From an uncultured Alistipes sp. (GTDB lineage Bacteria > Bacteroidota > Bacteroidia > Bacteroidales > Rikenellaceae): a stretch of 11,944 nt of DNA. The notes below the pieces were generated by a model. That model was not told the DNA's origin, did no database searches, and worked only from the letters and a program-made list of their open reading frames with translations. This document shows, one piece after another, positions 1 through 7,104 of this stretch (its first letter is position 1; each line of letters begins with the position of its first letter). The stretch lies in contig UROX01000071.1 of NCBI GenBank assembly GCA_900549685.1, positions 1-11,944 of the forward strand. Reading direction: 5' to 3'. A program made the translations under genes and the position numbers.

Positions 1-111
1 ATCAGTTCTCCCGATAATCCGGTAGCGGCTTCGGGCATGGATCTTGCTTGGGACAACCAGTATTGGAGTCTGTGGGTTTTTCGACATTCGGTTAGAAAGC
101 GACAAAAATAA
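1..111 (+). CDS. 3' end of an unidentified gene (partial)
   Basis: Frame 1 is open from the window edge for 36 codons and ends in two consecutive TAA codons (109-114). The other two plus frames stop within the first 25 bases. The readable tail is rich in tryptophan and aromatics (LAWDNQYWSLWVFRH) and ends in a basic stretch (RKRQK). I do not recognise the family and the start lies outside the window. A probable hairpin terminator follows about 40 bases after the stop, which supports a real gene end. The call rests only on the open frame, the double stop and the terminator. Confidence 0.5.
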   Translation: MSSPDNPVAASGMDLAWDNQYWSLWVFRHSVRKRQK

Positions 112-151
112 TAAAAAGCTGCGATAAGGACCTTCTTTTCTTCGATTTTGT

Positions 152-172
152 CGGACCGAAGAGGCCGTTTTT
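152..172 (+). terminator. Probable intrinsic terminator of the upstream partial gene
   Basis: A GC-rich stem CGG(A)CC / GGCCG with one bulged A and the five-base loop GAAGA is followed directly by five T residues (168-172). It lies about 40 bases after the double stop of the partial gene at the window start. The stem is short, so this is moderate evidence. Further GC-rich inverted repeats (CTCCGG at 201-206 with CCGGAG at 217-222; CCGCCC at 224-229 with GGGCGG at 249-254) follow, so more than one structure could form here. Confidence 0.45.
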
Positions 173-261
173 ACGATCCGTCGCTCCCGTCGCCGCACCT
201 CTCCGGTCCGGATCGTCCGGAGACCGCCCGCGAAACGACAAAATACGGGGGCGGAAGATGT

Positions 262-290
262 TTTGTTTTGACGAAATTGTTCGTATCTTG
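262..290 (+). promoter_or_regulatory. Candidate Bacteroidota promoter for the DUF4251 gene
   Basis: TTTG at 262-265 is followed after 18 bases by TATCTTG at 284-290. This resembles the Bacteroidota housekeeping promoter (-33 TTTG, -7 TAnnTTTG, spacing 19-21), but the -7 box is one T short and the spacing is slightly tight. It would give a leader of about 50 bases before the ATG at 349. The rest of the 112-348 gap holds only the GC-rich inverted repeats described with the upstream terminator. Confidence 0.35.
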
Positions 291-348
291 TCCGGAGAAA
301 AAGGCGGGTTCGGCCCCGCACCGTATGTAACCTAAAAATCCGGAGATT

Positions 349-846
349 ATGAAAAAATTATTATTTCTGACCTTCGCCCTGCTGTTCTGCATGCAGGAAA
401 TGTTCGCACAGAACGACGCCGCCATGGTGGAACAGGCTGTCAATCGGGTAATCAGCACCAGGCAGTTCACGTTCGTCGCCAACCGCGTCCTCACGTCGGG
501 CGGCAGCCAGTCGGCCCTCAAGAACCAGAATACGATGACCGTGAACAAGGACACGCTCTCGGTATGTCTTCCTTATTTCGGCAAGGGATTCTCCTCGTCC
601 GACACCGGCTCGGACCGCAATCCGCTCAACTTCGTCTCCACCGACTTCACCTATGCGGTCGAGATGAACAAACGCGGCGAGCGCATTGTCACGATGGTGG
701 TATCCTCTCCGACCGGAGACCGCTACACCTTCACGCTGACGGTCGCCAAAGGCGCTATGGCCAAGCTACTGATCGCGGGTACCAGCCGTTCGAACATGAA
801 CTACTCGGGGTATATCCAGGACTCTCCTCCCGCATCGGCAGAATAA
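349..846 (+). CDS. Secreted DUF4251-family protein
   Basis: This 165-residue protein begins with a clear export signal (residues 1-20, MKK then a hydrophobic stretch ending MFAQ). The mature part fits DUF4251, a family of unknown function found in Bacteroidota. The features seen are a conserved-looking LPYFG at 74-78, a beta-rich middle with the FTLTVAKGAMAKLLIAG stretch (128-144), and a closing NYSGYI (151-156) near the C-terminus. It is expected to be periplasmic or surface associated. The ATG at 349 is the natural start because the signal peptide begins there. It appears monocistronic, with a candidate promoter at 262-290 and a stem-loop just after the stop. The family assignment comes from recalled motif layout and was not checked by a profile search. 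Confidence 0.85.
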   Translation: MKKLLFLTFALLFCMQEMFAQNDAAMVEQAVNRVISTRQFTFVANRVLTSGGSQSALKNQNTMTVNKDTLSVCLPYFGKGFSSSDTGSDRNPLNFVSTDFTYAVEMNKRGERIVTMVVSSPTGDRYTFTLTVAKGAMAKLLIAGTSRSNMNYSGYIQDSPPASAE

Positions 847-867
847 GCGACGGTCGCGAAACCGGAG

Positions 868-891
868 AACGGGAACGTTTTTGTTCCCGTT
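868..891 (+). terminator. Stem-loop after the DUF4251 gene, possible terminator
   Basis: AACGGGAAC (868-876) pairs perfectly with GTTCCCGTT (883-891) around a GTTTTT loop, 22 bases after the stop codon. A competing outer pairing, GCGAAAC (856-862) with GTTTCGC (889-895), shares part of the right arm. The downstream T tract is poor (TTCGCATTTCC), so it could act as a weak terminator, an mRNA 3' end stabiliser, or an attenuator with two alternative folds. Confidence 0.45.
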
Positions 892-960
892 TCGCATTTC
901 CGCCGCTCCGAAACACGTTTCTAAAGACCCGTGCAGGACATCTACGTAACGAAAAAATGC

Positions 961-968
961 TATCTTTA
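961..968 (+). promoter_or_regulatory. Candidate -7 box for the GH127 gene
   Basis: TATCTTTA matches the Bacteroidota -7 consensus TAnnTTTG except for the last base, and is identical to the box found upstream of ligA. No TTG lies at the right distance upstream, so the -33 element is absent or degenerate. Transcription starting around 975 would leave a leader of about 30 bases before the ATG at 1005. Confidence 0.3.
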
Positions 969-1004
969 TCTATCCGAAAGGAACAAATCTAACTCGAACG
1001 AATC

Positions 1005-2885
1005 ATGGACAATCTCAAACGCAAATTTCTATCGGTCGGCGCATGGGCCTGTCTGCTCGCTGTTCCGGCGGCCGCAGCTCCCAAAAGCACGACGAAAGCG
1101 AAGCCGGTTCCGCCCAGCACCCACCTCGAAGGGTATCTGGGCGAACGAATCAACGCCTGCATCCGGGGACGGGTGATGAGCGAGGACGAAAGCCTGCTGG
1201 TGGCCCCCTTCCGGCAACAGAACGAAACCAATGCGTGGCAGTCCGAGTTCTGGGGCAAGTGGACGCTCGGCGCCATTGCCTCGTATCGGTACAACGGCGA
1301 TCCCGAGCTGTTGCAGAAAATCCGCAACGGAGTCGAGCTGATGCTCGAGACACAACTCCCCGACGGATATATAGGCAACTACGCTCCGGAAGCCCAGCTG
1401 ACGAACTGGGACGTGTGGGGACGTAAATACACACTGCTGGGACTGCTGGCCTATTACGACCTGAGCGGGAACAAAAAGGTGTTGGAGGCCGCCCGCCGTC
1501 TGGCCGACCATCTGCTGACACAGATCCCGTCGCAGAAAAGCATCGTCGAAGCGGGGCATTACCGCGGAATGCCGCCCAGCTCGATTCTCGAACCGATGGT
1601 GGCCCTGTACAACCGTACCGGCGACAAGCGGTACCTCGATTTCGCCGAATACATCGTCGCCCAGTGGGAAACCGAACGCGGCCCCCGTCTGATCAGCAAG
1701 GCGCTCGAAGACGTACCCGTTTCGCAGCGTTTCGTACCGGACACGAAACAGGCGGCGTGGTGGTCGTGGGACAACGGACAGAAAGCCTACGAAATGATGT
1801 CGTGCTACGACGGACTGCTCGACCTGTACAAGATCACCGGCAAGCCCGAATACCTGGAAGCCGTACAGAAGACGGTCCGCAACATCATCGACAATGAGAT
1901 CAACATTGCCGGTTCGGGTAGCGCTTTCGAATGCTTCTACGGCGGACGGGCCAAACAGACGCGTCCCACCTACCACACGATGGAGACCTGCGTGACGATG
2001 ACATGGATGAAACTGTGCCGCAACCTGCTCGAACTGACGCACGACCCGATCTATGCCGATCAGATCGAGCGTTCGGCCTATAACGCGCTGTGCGCCGCCC
2101 TGAAAGACGACGCTTCGCAGATCGCCAAATACAGTCCGCTGGAAGGCGCCCGTTCGGCGGGCGAAGAGCAGTGCGGCATGCACGTCAATTGCTGCAACTC
2201 GAACGGTCCCCGGGCATTCGCCATGCTTCCCGAAGTGGCCGTGACCAACACCGAGGACAATATCTATATCAACCTCTTCGGCCCCTCCACCTCGACGGTC
2301 CGTCTCGCGGGAGGCGAGGTGAATCTGACACAGACGACGACTTATCCCGAGGAAGGAACCGTCGAAATCACCGTCACACCGCGCAAAGCCTTCGAGTTCG
2401 GCATCTCGCTGCGTATTCCTTCGTGGAGCGAGACGACGATGGCAATCGTGAACGGCGAGTCGATCGGAAACGTGCGGCCGGGCAGCTACCTCGACATCCG
2501 CCGCCGCTGGACGCCCGAAGACAAAATCACGCTCCGCCTGGACATGCGGGGCCGTCTCGTCGAACTCGACGGCTGTCAGGCCATCGAACGGGGACCTGTC
2601 GTGCTGGCCCGGGACTCGCGTTTCGGCGACGGATATGTCGATGAAACGGCAATCGTTCAGACGACCGACGGTTATGTGACGCTGCTGCCCGTCGATGACA
2701 AACCCGAAAAGATGTGGATGGCATTCACGGCACCTATGGTCATGGGAACCGATCTGGAAGGTGAGTTCGCCCAGCCCCGACAAATCGGTCTGTGCGATTT
2801 CTCTTCGGCAGGCAATACGTGGAACAAAAACATCCGCTATCGCGTCTGGCTCCGCAAAACACTGAACGTCATATTCGAAAGGTAA
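1005..2885 (+). CDS. GH127-type beta-L-arabinofuranosidase (DUF1680 family)
   Basis: This 626-residue protein starts with a signal peptide ending in an alanine-rich cleavage site (about residues 1-25), so it is probably periplasmic. The body fits GH127 (former DUF1680): an (alpha/alpha)6 barrel over roughly residues 40-410, then beta-sandwich regions. The metal and catalytic signature is visible: METC (Glu327, Cys329) and NCCNSNGPR (Cys396, Cys397). In the characterised Bifidobacterium enzyme HypBA1 the equivalent Glu and Cys residues bind zinc, and the first of the paired Cys is the nucleophile. Glu309 is a plausible acid/base by position. Such enzymes release L-arabinofuranose from plant or glycoprotein glycans. 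No SusC/SusD pair, sensor or other glycosidase is next to it, so it is not part of a visible polysaccharide utilisation locus. The substrate cannot be read from the sequence, and related GH127/GH146 specificities remain possible. Confidence 0.9.
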   Translation: MDNLKRKFLSVGAWACLLAVPAAAAPKSTTKAKPVPPSTHLEGYLGERINACIRGRVMSEDESLLVAPFRQQNETNAWQSEFWGKWTLGAIASYRYNGDPELLQKIRNGVELMLETQLPDGYIGNYAPEAQLTNWDVWGRKYTLLGLLAYYDLSGNKKVLEAARRLADHLLTQIPSQKSIVEAGHYRGMPPSSILEPMVALYNRTGDKRYLDFAEYIVAQWETERGPRLISKALEDVPVSQRFVPDTKQAAWWSWDNGQKAYEMMSCYDGLLDLYKITGKPEYLEAVQKTVRNIIDNEINIAGSGSAFECFYGGRAKQTRPTYHTMETCVTMTWMKLCRNLLELTHDPIYADQIERSAYNALCAALKDDASQIAKYSPLEGARSAGEEQCGMHVNCCNSNGPRAFAMLPEVAVTNTEDNIYINLFGPSTSTVRLAGGEVNLTQTTTYPEEGTVEITVTPRKAFEFGISLRIPSWSETTMAIVNGESIGNVRPGSYLDIRRRWTPEDKITLRLDMRGRLVELDGCQAIERGPVVLARDSRFGDGYVDETAIVQTTDGYVTLLPVDDKPEKMWMAFTAPMVMGTDLEGEFAQPRQIGLCDFSSAGNTWNKNIRYRVWLRKTLNVIFER

Positions 2886-3026
2886 ACCTCGGGGAATGTT
2901 CCTCAGACAGACGGTTCCGGAGACCTGCATTCCCGATACGGCACATATTGCAATTCTCCGTCCCGTCGAGCGATAAGACGGAAAATCAGTCGGGTCGAAC
3001 GAACATTCCCTCGACAGTGTACGAAC

Positions 3027-3062
3027 AAAGGACTCTCCTGCAGGTGCAGGAGAGTCCTTTTT
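3027..3062 (+). terminator. Strong, nearly symmetric terminator after GH127
   Basis: Sixteen-base arms AAAGGACTCTCCTGCA (3027-3042) and TGCAGGAGAGTCCTTT (3045-3060) are perfect complements separated by GG, and the right arm runs into TTTTT. It lies 141 bases after the GH127 stop and 79 bases beyond the stop of the minus-strand gene at 3140, so it can serve both converging transcripts. The 2886-3026 stretch before it shows no gene. Confidence 0.85.
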
Positions 3063-3139
3063 CCATTTTTCGCTGTTTCGGGCTTCGTCTGGGAATCCCC
3101 GTTCCGTCCGGCGCCGATGCAGGCCGTCCGGTTCCCGGA

Positions 3140-3340
3140 TCATCCTCTGCTGCCCATGCTGCCGATGTCCGGATTGATCCGTACGAGGTCTTCACGGATA
3201 TGCCGTTCCGAAACCGTTTCGTTCGCATCCGGAAGCGACGAACCGTTGATATCGTCCGGCTCCAACTGAGTCTGTGTTTTTGGGAGATAGGTATTCGCAC
3301 CGGGCGTCTTCCCCGATTTTTTATCCGTTTTCGTATCCAT
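3140..3340 (-). CDS. Small hydrophilic protein of unknown function (66 aa)
   Basis: A 66-residue frame with an ATG at 3340. An in-frame TAA lies 15 bases upstream of that ATG, so this is the only start. It has no signal peptide or membrane segment. The composition is charged and polar: a Lys-rich start (KTDKKSGK), a QLEPDDINGSS segment and a C-terminal ERHIREDLVRINPDIG stretch. Codon choice resembles the surrounding genes (ATC, GAC, CCG, ACG, CGG common), which favours real coding over chance. I do not recognise the family. It stands alone between the hairpin-rich gap upstream and the shared terminator at 3027-3062. No good promoter match was found directly upstream, only an AT-rich patch (ATTATAAAAG). 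The longer minus-strand frame that overlaps it (2986-3513) reads as Arg/Ser-rich and is judged a shadow. Confidence 0.5.
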   Translation of the reverse strand: MDTKTDKKSGKTPGANTYLPKTQTQLEPDDINGSSLPDANETVSERHIREDLVRINPDIGSMGSRG

Positions 3341-3701
3341 TGTCGGTTGCTTTTATAATTTTCGTCCTGCTCTCCCGATTTTCGGGGGCAGGATACCCCG
3401 AACCGTACAACGTTCGTACCGGATTCTCCGGCCGGACGACGGATCGTCCTGTTTCCTGTCGGTCGAATCCGGACGGACGGCTCCGGACCGATACATTTGT
3501 AAACGACGGACAAATCGATCAGCGTCGCTTTACATAAAAGCGATCAAATTACTGATAGAAAGGATACTGACAGACGACAAAATCCACCCATCGTCAAAAC
3601 ACATTTTACAAAGGGACAGCAAAACCTTCTGCTGTTTTCCTTAGAGAACCGAAGAAGATTTCGAACGAAAAAAGAAACGCAGAACGGAAACGAGAGATAT
3701 A
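3341..3701. other. Gene-free stretch, hairpin-rich between 3381 and 3543
   Basis: No convincing gene lies in these 361 bases. Inverted repeats crowd the middle: TTCGGGG/CCCCGAA (3381-3387 with 3396-3402), an imperfect palindrome GTACAACGTTCGTAC (3405-3419), GGACGA/TCGTCC (3434-3439 with 3444-3449), TCGGTC/GACCGA (3459-3464 with 3486-3491), and TCGCTTT/AAAGCGA (3525-3531 with 3537-3543). Closer to the C11 gene, ACAGCA/TGCTGT (3616-3621 with 3630-3635) could be its weak terminator. A perfect plus-strand TAnnTTTG match (TACATTTG, 3492-3499) has no gene after it. Confidence 0.6.
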
Positions 3702-4916
3702 CTATTCGACCGAAATCCCGATCGCTTCGGCCCATGCGGTCCGGGCATAATCGGCATTCAACGACCGTCCCGGAGCCGGAATATAGGCCGACACTCCGCA
3801 GCAGGACTCGATCCCGACCCAATGGCTTCCGTAACCGTATGCGCTGTAAAAATACGGCGTATGATCGGTAAAGAGAACCGTACGCGCGAGCTGGCTCTCG
3901 AACTGCCGACAGGCGGCCGTTCCCGGTGCGATTCTCGAAACGAAATCGGCCAGATCGTGATAGACATGTTCCTGCATGTTTTCGAAATGCTGCACGGAGT
4001 CCGCATCGACATCGAACGACGGATCGAGCGCGATTAGATCGCGGACGCTTCCGGCCAACGCCTCCAGTTCGGACGTCCGGACGAGCGCCACGGTAGCCGA
4101 CGGATAATCGGAATGGCGATAATGGTCTACAAACAGCCTGCACGCCTCTTCGAGTCGGGGAAGTTTCGGGAATAACGAGGGCAAAACGGCAGCATAGGGA
4201 AAACCGTCGGCGAGAATTTCGGCCGGCGAAGCGACGATATATTCGGCCGCATGGCGCAGATCGTACAGCGCCTCGACGCTGCTCATAAAACAGGCGTCGA
4301 AAAGAATGAAATCGAAAGCCTCTCCGTCAGCCCGGACCGCTTCGGCCAGATCGCGGATATCCATGAACGTCCCCGTCGGCAAATCCTGACCGAACCATTT
4401 GGTGGGCAATGCGTTCGGATCTTTTTCCCAAAGCGACGCTTCATATTCGGACATACCCTCTCTTTGCTGTTGTGCCGAAGACCGGACACCGGTCGCCGTA
4501 CCGGGAATCCACCCGTTGCCGTGCGACCACATAATCAGTCCGTAGGAAGGAGCCGGACACAGTGCTTTCGTGCGGGCGATTGCCTTACGAAGCACTTCGG
4601 GCGAAGCCGAATTTTCCTTTTCGTACGTTTCCAGCGTCTGTTGGCTGCCGTCGTTTCCGATTTTGATGAGACGGGGCGTATCGTCCCACGCATCGAGGTA
4701 AACGACGAGATTTCCTTTGACGTCCTTCATTCCGCGCGCCATGTCGGACAAATTGCCCCATGCATTGGAATACAGATTATTATCGGCCGCTATATAAACC
4801 AATACAGTCCGATGAATCTCCGGGTCGGCCGGACCGTCTCCCGCCTCGTCTTTGCTGCAACCGACAGTCGATACCGTCAGCAGGACTACGAAAAATATAC
4901 GATACAGGTTTCTCAT
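3702..4916 (-). CDS. Clostripain-like (C11 family) cysteine peptidase lipoprotein
   Basis: This 404-residue protein starts with a lipoprotein signal peptide: a hydrophobic stretch then STVGC, with Cys20 as the lipidated residue followed by SKDE. The peptidase domain begins near residue 35 (TVLVYIAADNNL). The C11 dyad is visible as His132 in LIMWSHGNGW and Cys209 in FDFILFDACFMSSVE, followed by the usual ASPAEILADGFPY. Family members cleave after Arg or Lys and often self-process between the two catalytic residues. The 77-residue spacing here is longer than in the studied enzyme PmC11 and includes Arg and Lys positions (145, 152, 165, 173) that could be self-cleavage sites; that is inference. 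The location should be the periplasm or outer membrane surface. It lies 45 bp after the TPM gene with no clear promoter between, so it is probably the last gene of the envelope cluster. Host or self substrates are unknown. Confidence 0.9.
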   Translation of the reverse strand: MRNLYRIFFVVLLTVSTVGCSKDEAGDGPADPEIHRTVLVYIAADNNLYSNAWGNLSDMARGMKDVKGNLVVYLDAWDDTPRLIKIGNDGSQQTLETYEKENSASPEVLRKAIARTKALCPAPSYGLIMWSHGNGWIPGTATGVRSSAQQQREGMSEYEASLWEKDPNALPTKWFGQDLPTGTFMDIRDLAEAVRADGEAFDFILFDACFMSSVEALYDLRHAAEYIVASPAEILADGFPYAAVLPSLFPKLPRLEEACRLFVDHYRHSDYPSATVALVRTSELEALAGSVRDLIALDPSFDVDADSVQHFENMQEHVYHDLADFVSRIAPGTAACRQFESQLARTVLFTDHTPYFYSAYGYGSHWVGIESCCGVSAYIPAPGRSLNADYARTAWAEAIGISVE

Positions 4917-4961
4917 TAATCTCTTTGTTCGGATAAAAATTCATTGTTCTCCATCGGCCCT

Positions 4962-5738
4962 TTACCACGAGCGGCCTGCGCCTCCGCCACCGGAAAGCCC
5001 GCCGCCGAATCCTCCGAATCCGCCTCCGCCGAAACTGCCGCCCGACGAGCCTCCTCCCATAAAGATGGGCGGAAACCATCCGCCTGAGCTGGCCCCTCCG
5101 CTGCCGCCGCGTCCGTTGCGTCGGCCCAGAATCGAAAAGCACAGCAAAGCCAGGATAATGACGACGATGAAAGCCGCCACCGCACCCGCTTCGTCCCGGC
5201 TGTCGTATTCTTCGGCCGTAAACTCACCGCGCGTGAGTTGCATCAGCACATCGGTCGCCCGGTCGATTCCCTCGTACAGGTTCCCGTCCCGGAAGGCAGG
5301 CAGCATCTCGTTGTCGATGATCCGGCCGGCCGTAATGTCGGGCACGACACCTTCGAGTCCGTATCCCAGCGAGATATAGACCTCGCCGCGCGAACCGGGC
5401 TGCGAAGGTTTGACGAGCACGAGTATACCGTTGTTCTTCCCCTCGTGCCCTATTCCCCATTTGTCATGCAGCCTCTGGGCGAAGTCCGAGGGAGCATAGT
5501 CCGCCAGATCGGCAACGGTTACGACAGCGATCTGGGTAGAGGTCTGTCGGTCGAAATCCTCGAGCTTCATCTCCAATGCCTGCCGTTGTTCGGGTGTGAG
5601 CACACCGGCAAAGTCGTTCACCAGCCGGGGAGGCGACATCGGATCGGGCAGATCCTTGTCCGCCCCGAAAAGAGCCGAAAACGACAGCAGGACCGAAGTC
5701 CACAGCACGAAAACGAAACGAACCCAAGCGTGCTTCAT
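4962..5738 (-). CDS. TPM-domain membrane protein (YgcG-like) with glycine-rich tail
   Basis: A 258-residue protein with a signal peptide (about 1-26), a TPM domain (about 35-170: RLVNDFAGVLTPEQR, TQIAVVTVADL, KNNGILVLVKP, GYGLEGVVPD, IIDNEMLPAFR), one membrane helix (about 187-204) and a glycine-rich tail ending GGAGRSW. The basic residues after the helix (GRRNGR) predict a cytoplasmic tail and periplasmic TPM domain. TPM domains occur in the plant photosystem repair protein TLP18.3/Psb32 and in many bacterial envelope proteins, and phosphatase activity has been reported for some. The bacterial role is not settled. It starts 5 bp after the lemA stop, a pairing often seen in bacteria, so the two are almost certainly co-expressed and may act together. 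The Gly/Phe/Ser repeats resemble low-complexity assembly segments. The family call is firm; the function is open. Confidence 0.9.
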   Translation of the reverse strand: MKHAWVRFVFVLWTSVLLSFSALFGADKDLPDPMSPPRLVNDFAGVLTPEQRQALEMKLEDFDRQTSTQIAVVTVADLADYAPSDFAQRLHDKWGIGHEGKNNGILVLVKPSQPGSRGEVYISLGYGLEGVVPDITAGRIIDNEMLPAFRDGNLYEGIDRATDVLMQLTRGEFTAEEYDSRDEAGAVAAFIVVIILALLCFSILGRRNGRGGSGGASSGGWFPPIFMGGGSSGGSFGGGGFGGFGGGLSGGGGAGRSW

Positions 5739-5743
5739 ATCGA

Positions 5744-6331
5744 TCAGAATTGAACCTCAGGAGCCTTCTGTGCGCCTTCCTGCGCTTCGAAATAAGCCAT
5801 CGGTGCGAAACCGAACATACCGGCCAGCAAGTTGCGCGGGAACATCCGGATATAGGTGTTGAACGAGCGGGCCTCTTCGTTGAATTTGCGGCGTTCCACG
5901 GCGATCCGGTTCTCTGTGCCTTCGAGCTGCGTCTGCAGGTCGCGGAAATTTTGATTGGCCTTCAGATCGGGATAGCTCTCCGAAATCGCCATCAGACGGT
6001 TCAGTGCCGAGGAAAGTTCGCCCTGCGCCTGATTGAACCGGGCCATAGCCGCGGCATCGTCGATGTCGATGTGCACCTGCGTGGCTTTGGCGCGGGCATC
6101 CACCACTTCGGTGAGCGTATTCTGCTCGTGGGCGGCGTATCCCTTGACCGTATTGACGAGGTTGGGAATCAGGTCCGCACGACGCTGGTACTGGTTCTCG
6201 ACGTTGCCCAATTGGGCCTGTACCGCCTCGCTCCGTTGCACCATGGCGTTATAACTGCCTTTGAACCAACTGAAAATACCGATGACCGCGATAACGACAA
6301 CGGCCAGAACGATCAGATTTTTACGTTTCAT
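5744..6331 (-). CDS. lemA: LemA family protein
   Basis: A 195-residue protein of usual LemA length. One N-terminal membrane helix (about 5-22) follows MKRK, then the LemA helical bundle. Signature segments are QRRADLIPNLVNTVKGYAAH (50-69), the VVDARAKA region (76-83), LMAISESYPDLKANQNF (113-129), LEGTENRIAVERRKFN (136-151) and MFPRNLLAGMFGF (163-175). By the positive-inside rule the bundle would be periplasmic, though opposite topologies have been proposed for LemA elsewhere. No biochemical activity is established for the family. It sits 11 bp after the DUF4919-like gene and 5 bp before the TPM gene. The name lemA comes from Listeria and is unrelated to the Pseudomonas sensor kinase once also called LemA. 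Confidence 0.95.
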   Translation of the reverse strand: MKRKNLIVLAVVVIAVIGIFSWFKGSYNAMVQRSEAVQAQLGNVENQYQRRADLIPNLVNTVKGYAAHEQNTLTEVVDARAKATQVHIDIDDAAAMARFNQAQGELSSALNRLMAISESYPDLKANQNFRDLQTQLEGTENRIAVERRKFNEEARSFNTYIRMFPRNLLAGMFGFAPMAYFEAQEGAQKAPEVQF

Positions 6332-6342
6332 GCTTTACGAAT

Positions 6343-7104
6343 TTAATTGTCTTCGGAAGAACGATAGGTCGGAGCCACGCGTTTCTTGAGCGGGATACCG
6401 TTGAATTCCCATCCGCTGCTCCGTTTTTCGGGTTGCTTTTCGGGCCGGTGCCAGTAGATGCGGCCGAAATCGAAATAATAGCCTTTGACGCCTTTCTGAC
6501 GCGCGAGCAGAGGCATGTAGGCAACACTGCGACTGATGACCCGTTCTTTGCCGCAAACGATGTCGAGGCTCGAGAGCAGATCGCGGGTATGGGAAAAATA
6601 GAGCACATGCCAGGGCGAATCCTCGCTCAGCCCCGTTCCCGACGACTCGATGGCCCCGAGCACACCGTTCAGTCGATGGTAGTTGATACGGGCATCGAGC
6701 GTATCGCCCAGCGCACCGTAGGCATAGATCATAAAGTTGATCGTGCTCGGATCGAAAGGCTCGCTCCGCATGATCTCCTGTCCGTATTCAATGATTTTAC
6801 GGAAATCGTTCGTCGTCAGCGAATCTTTTTCCAGCACCCCGAGCAGACGGTCCCGCGCAGGCGGTGTTTCGAACGGCTCGTATTCCGGCCGCCAGACATA
6901 ACCGTAATAAAGGTGCCGGTAATCTTCCGCCGTAAGCGTCGTATCGCCGGACGTATAACGCGAATAAAGCGCCGGATAATAGTACGGCGAAGCCTGGTCG
7001 ATCGTCGCCCGAAGAATCGCATCGTTGTCCGGGGCCTGCTGGGCGCGCAGCTCCGAAGAAGCGGACAGGCATGCAAACAATACTGAGAGAAGGATATACC
7101 GCAT
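6343..7104 (-). CDS. Secreted DUF4919-like protein
   Basis: A 253-residue protein if started at the ATG at 7104. This start is preferred over the in-frame ATG at 7143 because a signal peptide begins here (MRYILLSVLFACLSASSELRAQQ), while the longer version would place 13 polar residues in front of it. The segment YYYPALYSRYTSGDTTLTAE followed by DYRHLYYGYVWRPEYEPF (residues 41-78) recalls DUF4919, a Bacteroidota family of unknown function. The later part has a helical stretch (FRKIIEYGQEIMRSEPFDP), a GALGDTL segment and YFDFGRIYW near the C-terminus. It is the first gene of the cluster with lemA, the TPM gene and the C11 peptidase, 11 bp before lemA. It is probably periplasmic. The DUF assignment is from memory of the motif and should be tested by profile search. 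Confidence 0.8.
   Translation of the reverse strand: MRYILLSVLFACLSASSELRAQQAPDNDAILRATIDQASPYYYPALYSRYTSGDTTLTAEDYRHLYYGYVWRPEYEPFETPPARDRLLGVLEKDSLTTNDFRKIIEYGQEIMRSEPFDPSTINFMIYAYGALGDTLDARINYHRLNGVLGAIESSGTGLSEDSPWHVLYFSHTRDLLSSLDIVCGKERVISRSVAYMPLLARQKGVKGYYFDFGRIYWHRPEKQPEKRSSGWEFNGIPLKKRVAPTYRSSEDN

Noticed and set aside
148..330. A 60-codon plus-strand frame before the DUF4251 gene
   Set aside because: It lies across the probable terminator and candidate promoter, has no signal or motif, and its composition (Pro/Arg/Ser-rich) looks like chance.
1029..3143. A 704-codon open frame on the minus strand opposite the GH127 gene
   Set aside because: Its product is an Arg/Gly/Asp/His-rich string with no recognisable fold, and it mirrors a well-supported GH127 gene with conserved catalytic residues. 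Long antisense frames are common in GC-rich genes.
3492..3499. A perfect plus-strand TAnnTTTG box (TACATTTG) as a promoter
   Set aside because: There is no TTG at the right spacing and no plus-strand gene follows. It could in theory give an antisense transcript to the C11 gene, but one box is too little evidence.
3544..4143. A 199-codon minus-strand frame overlapping the end of the C11 gene
   Set aside because: It is a shifted frame of the C11 coding region, Arg/Ser/Gly-rich, with the true frame carrying the peptidase sequence.
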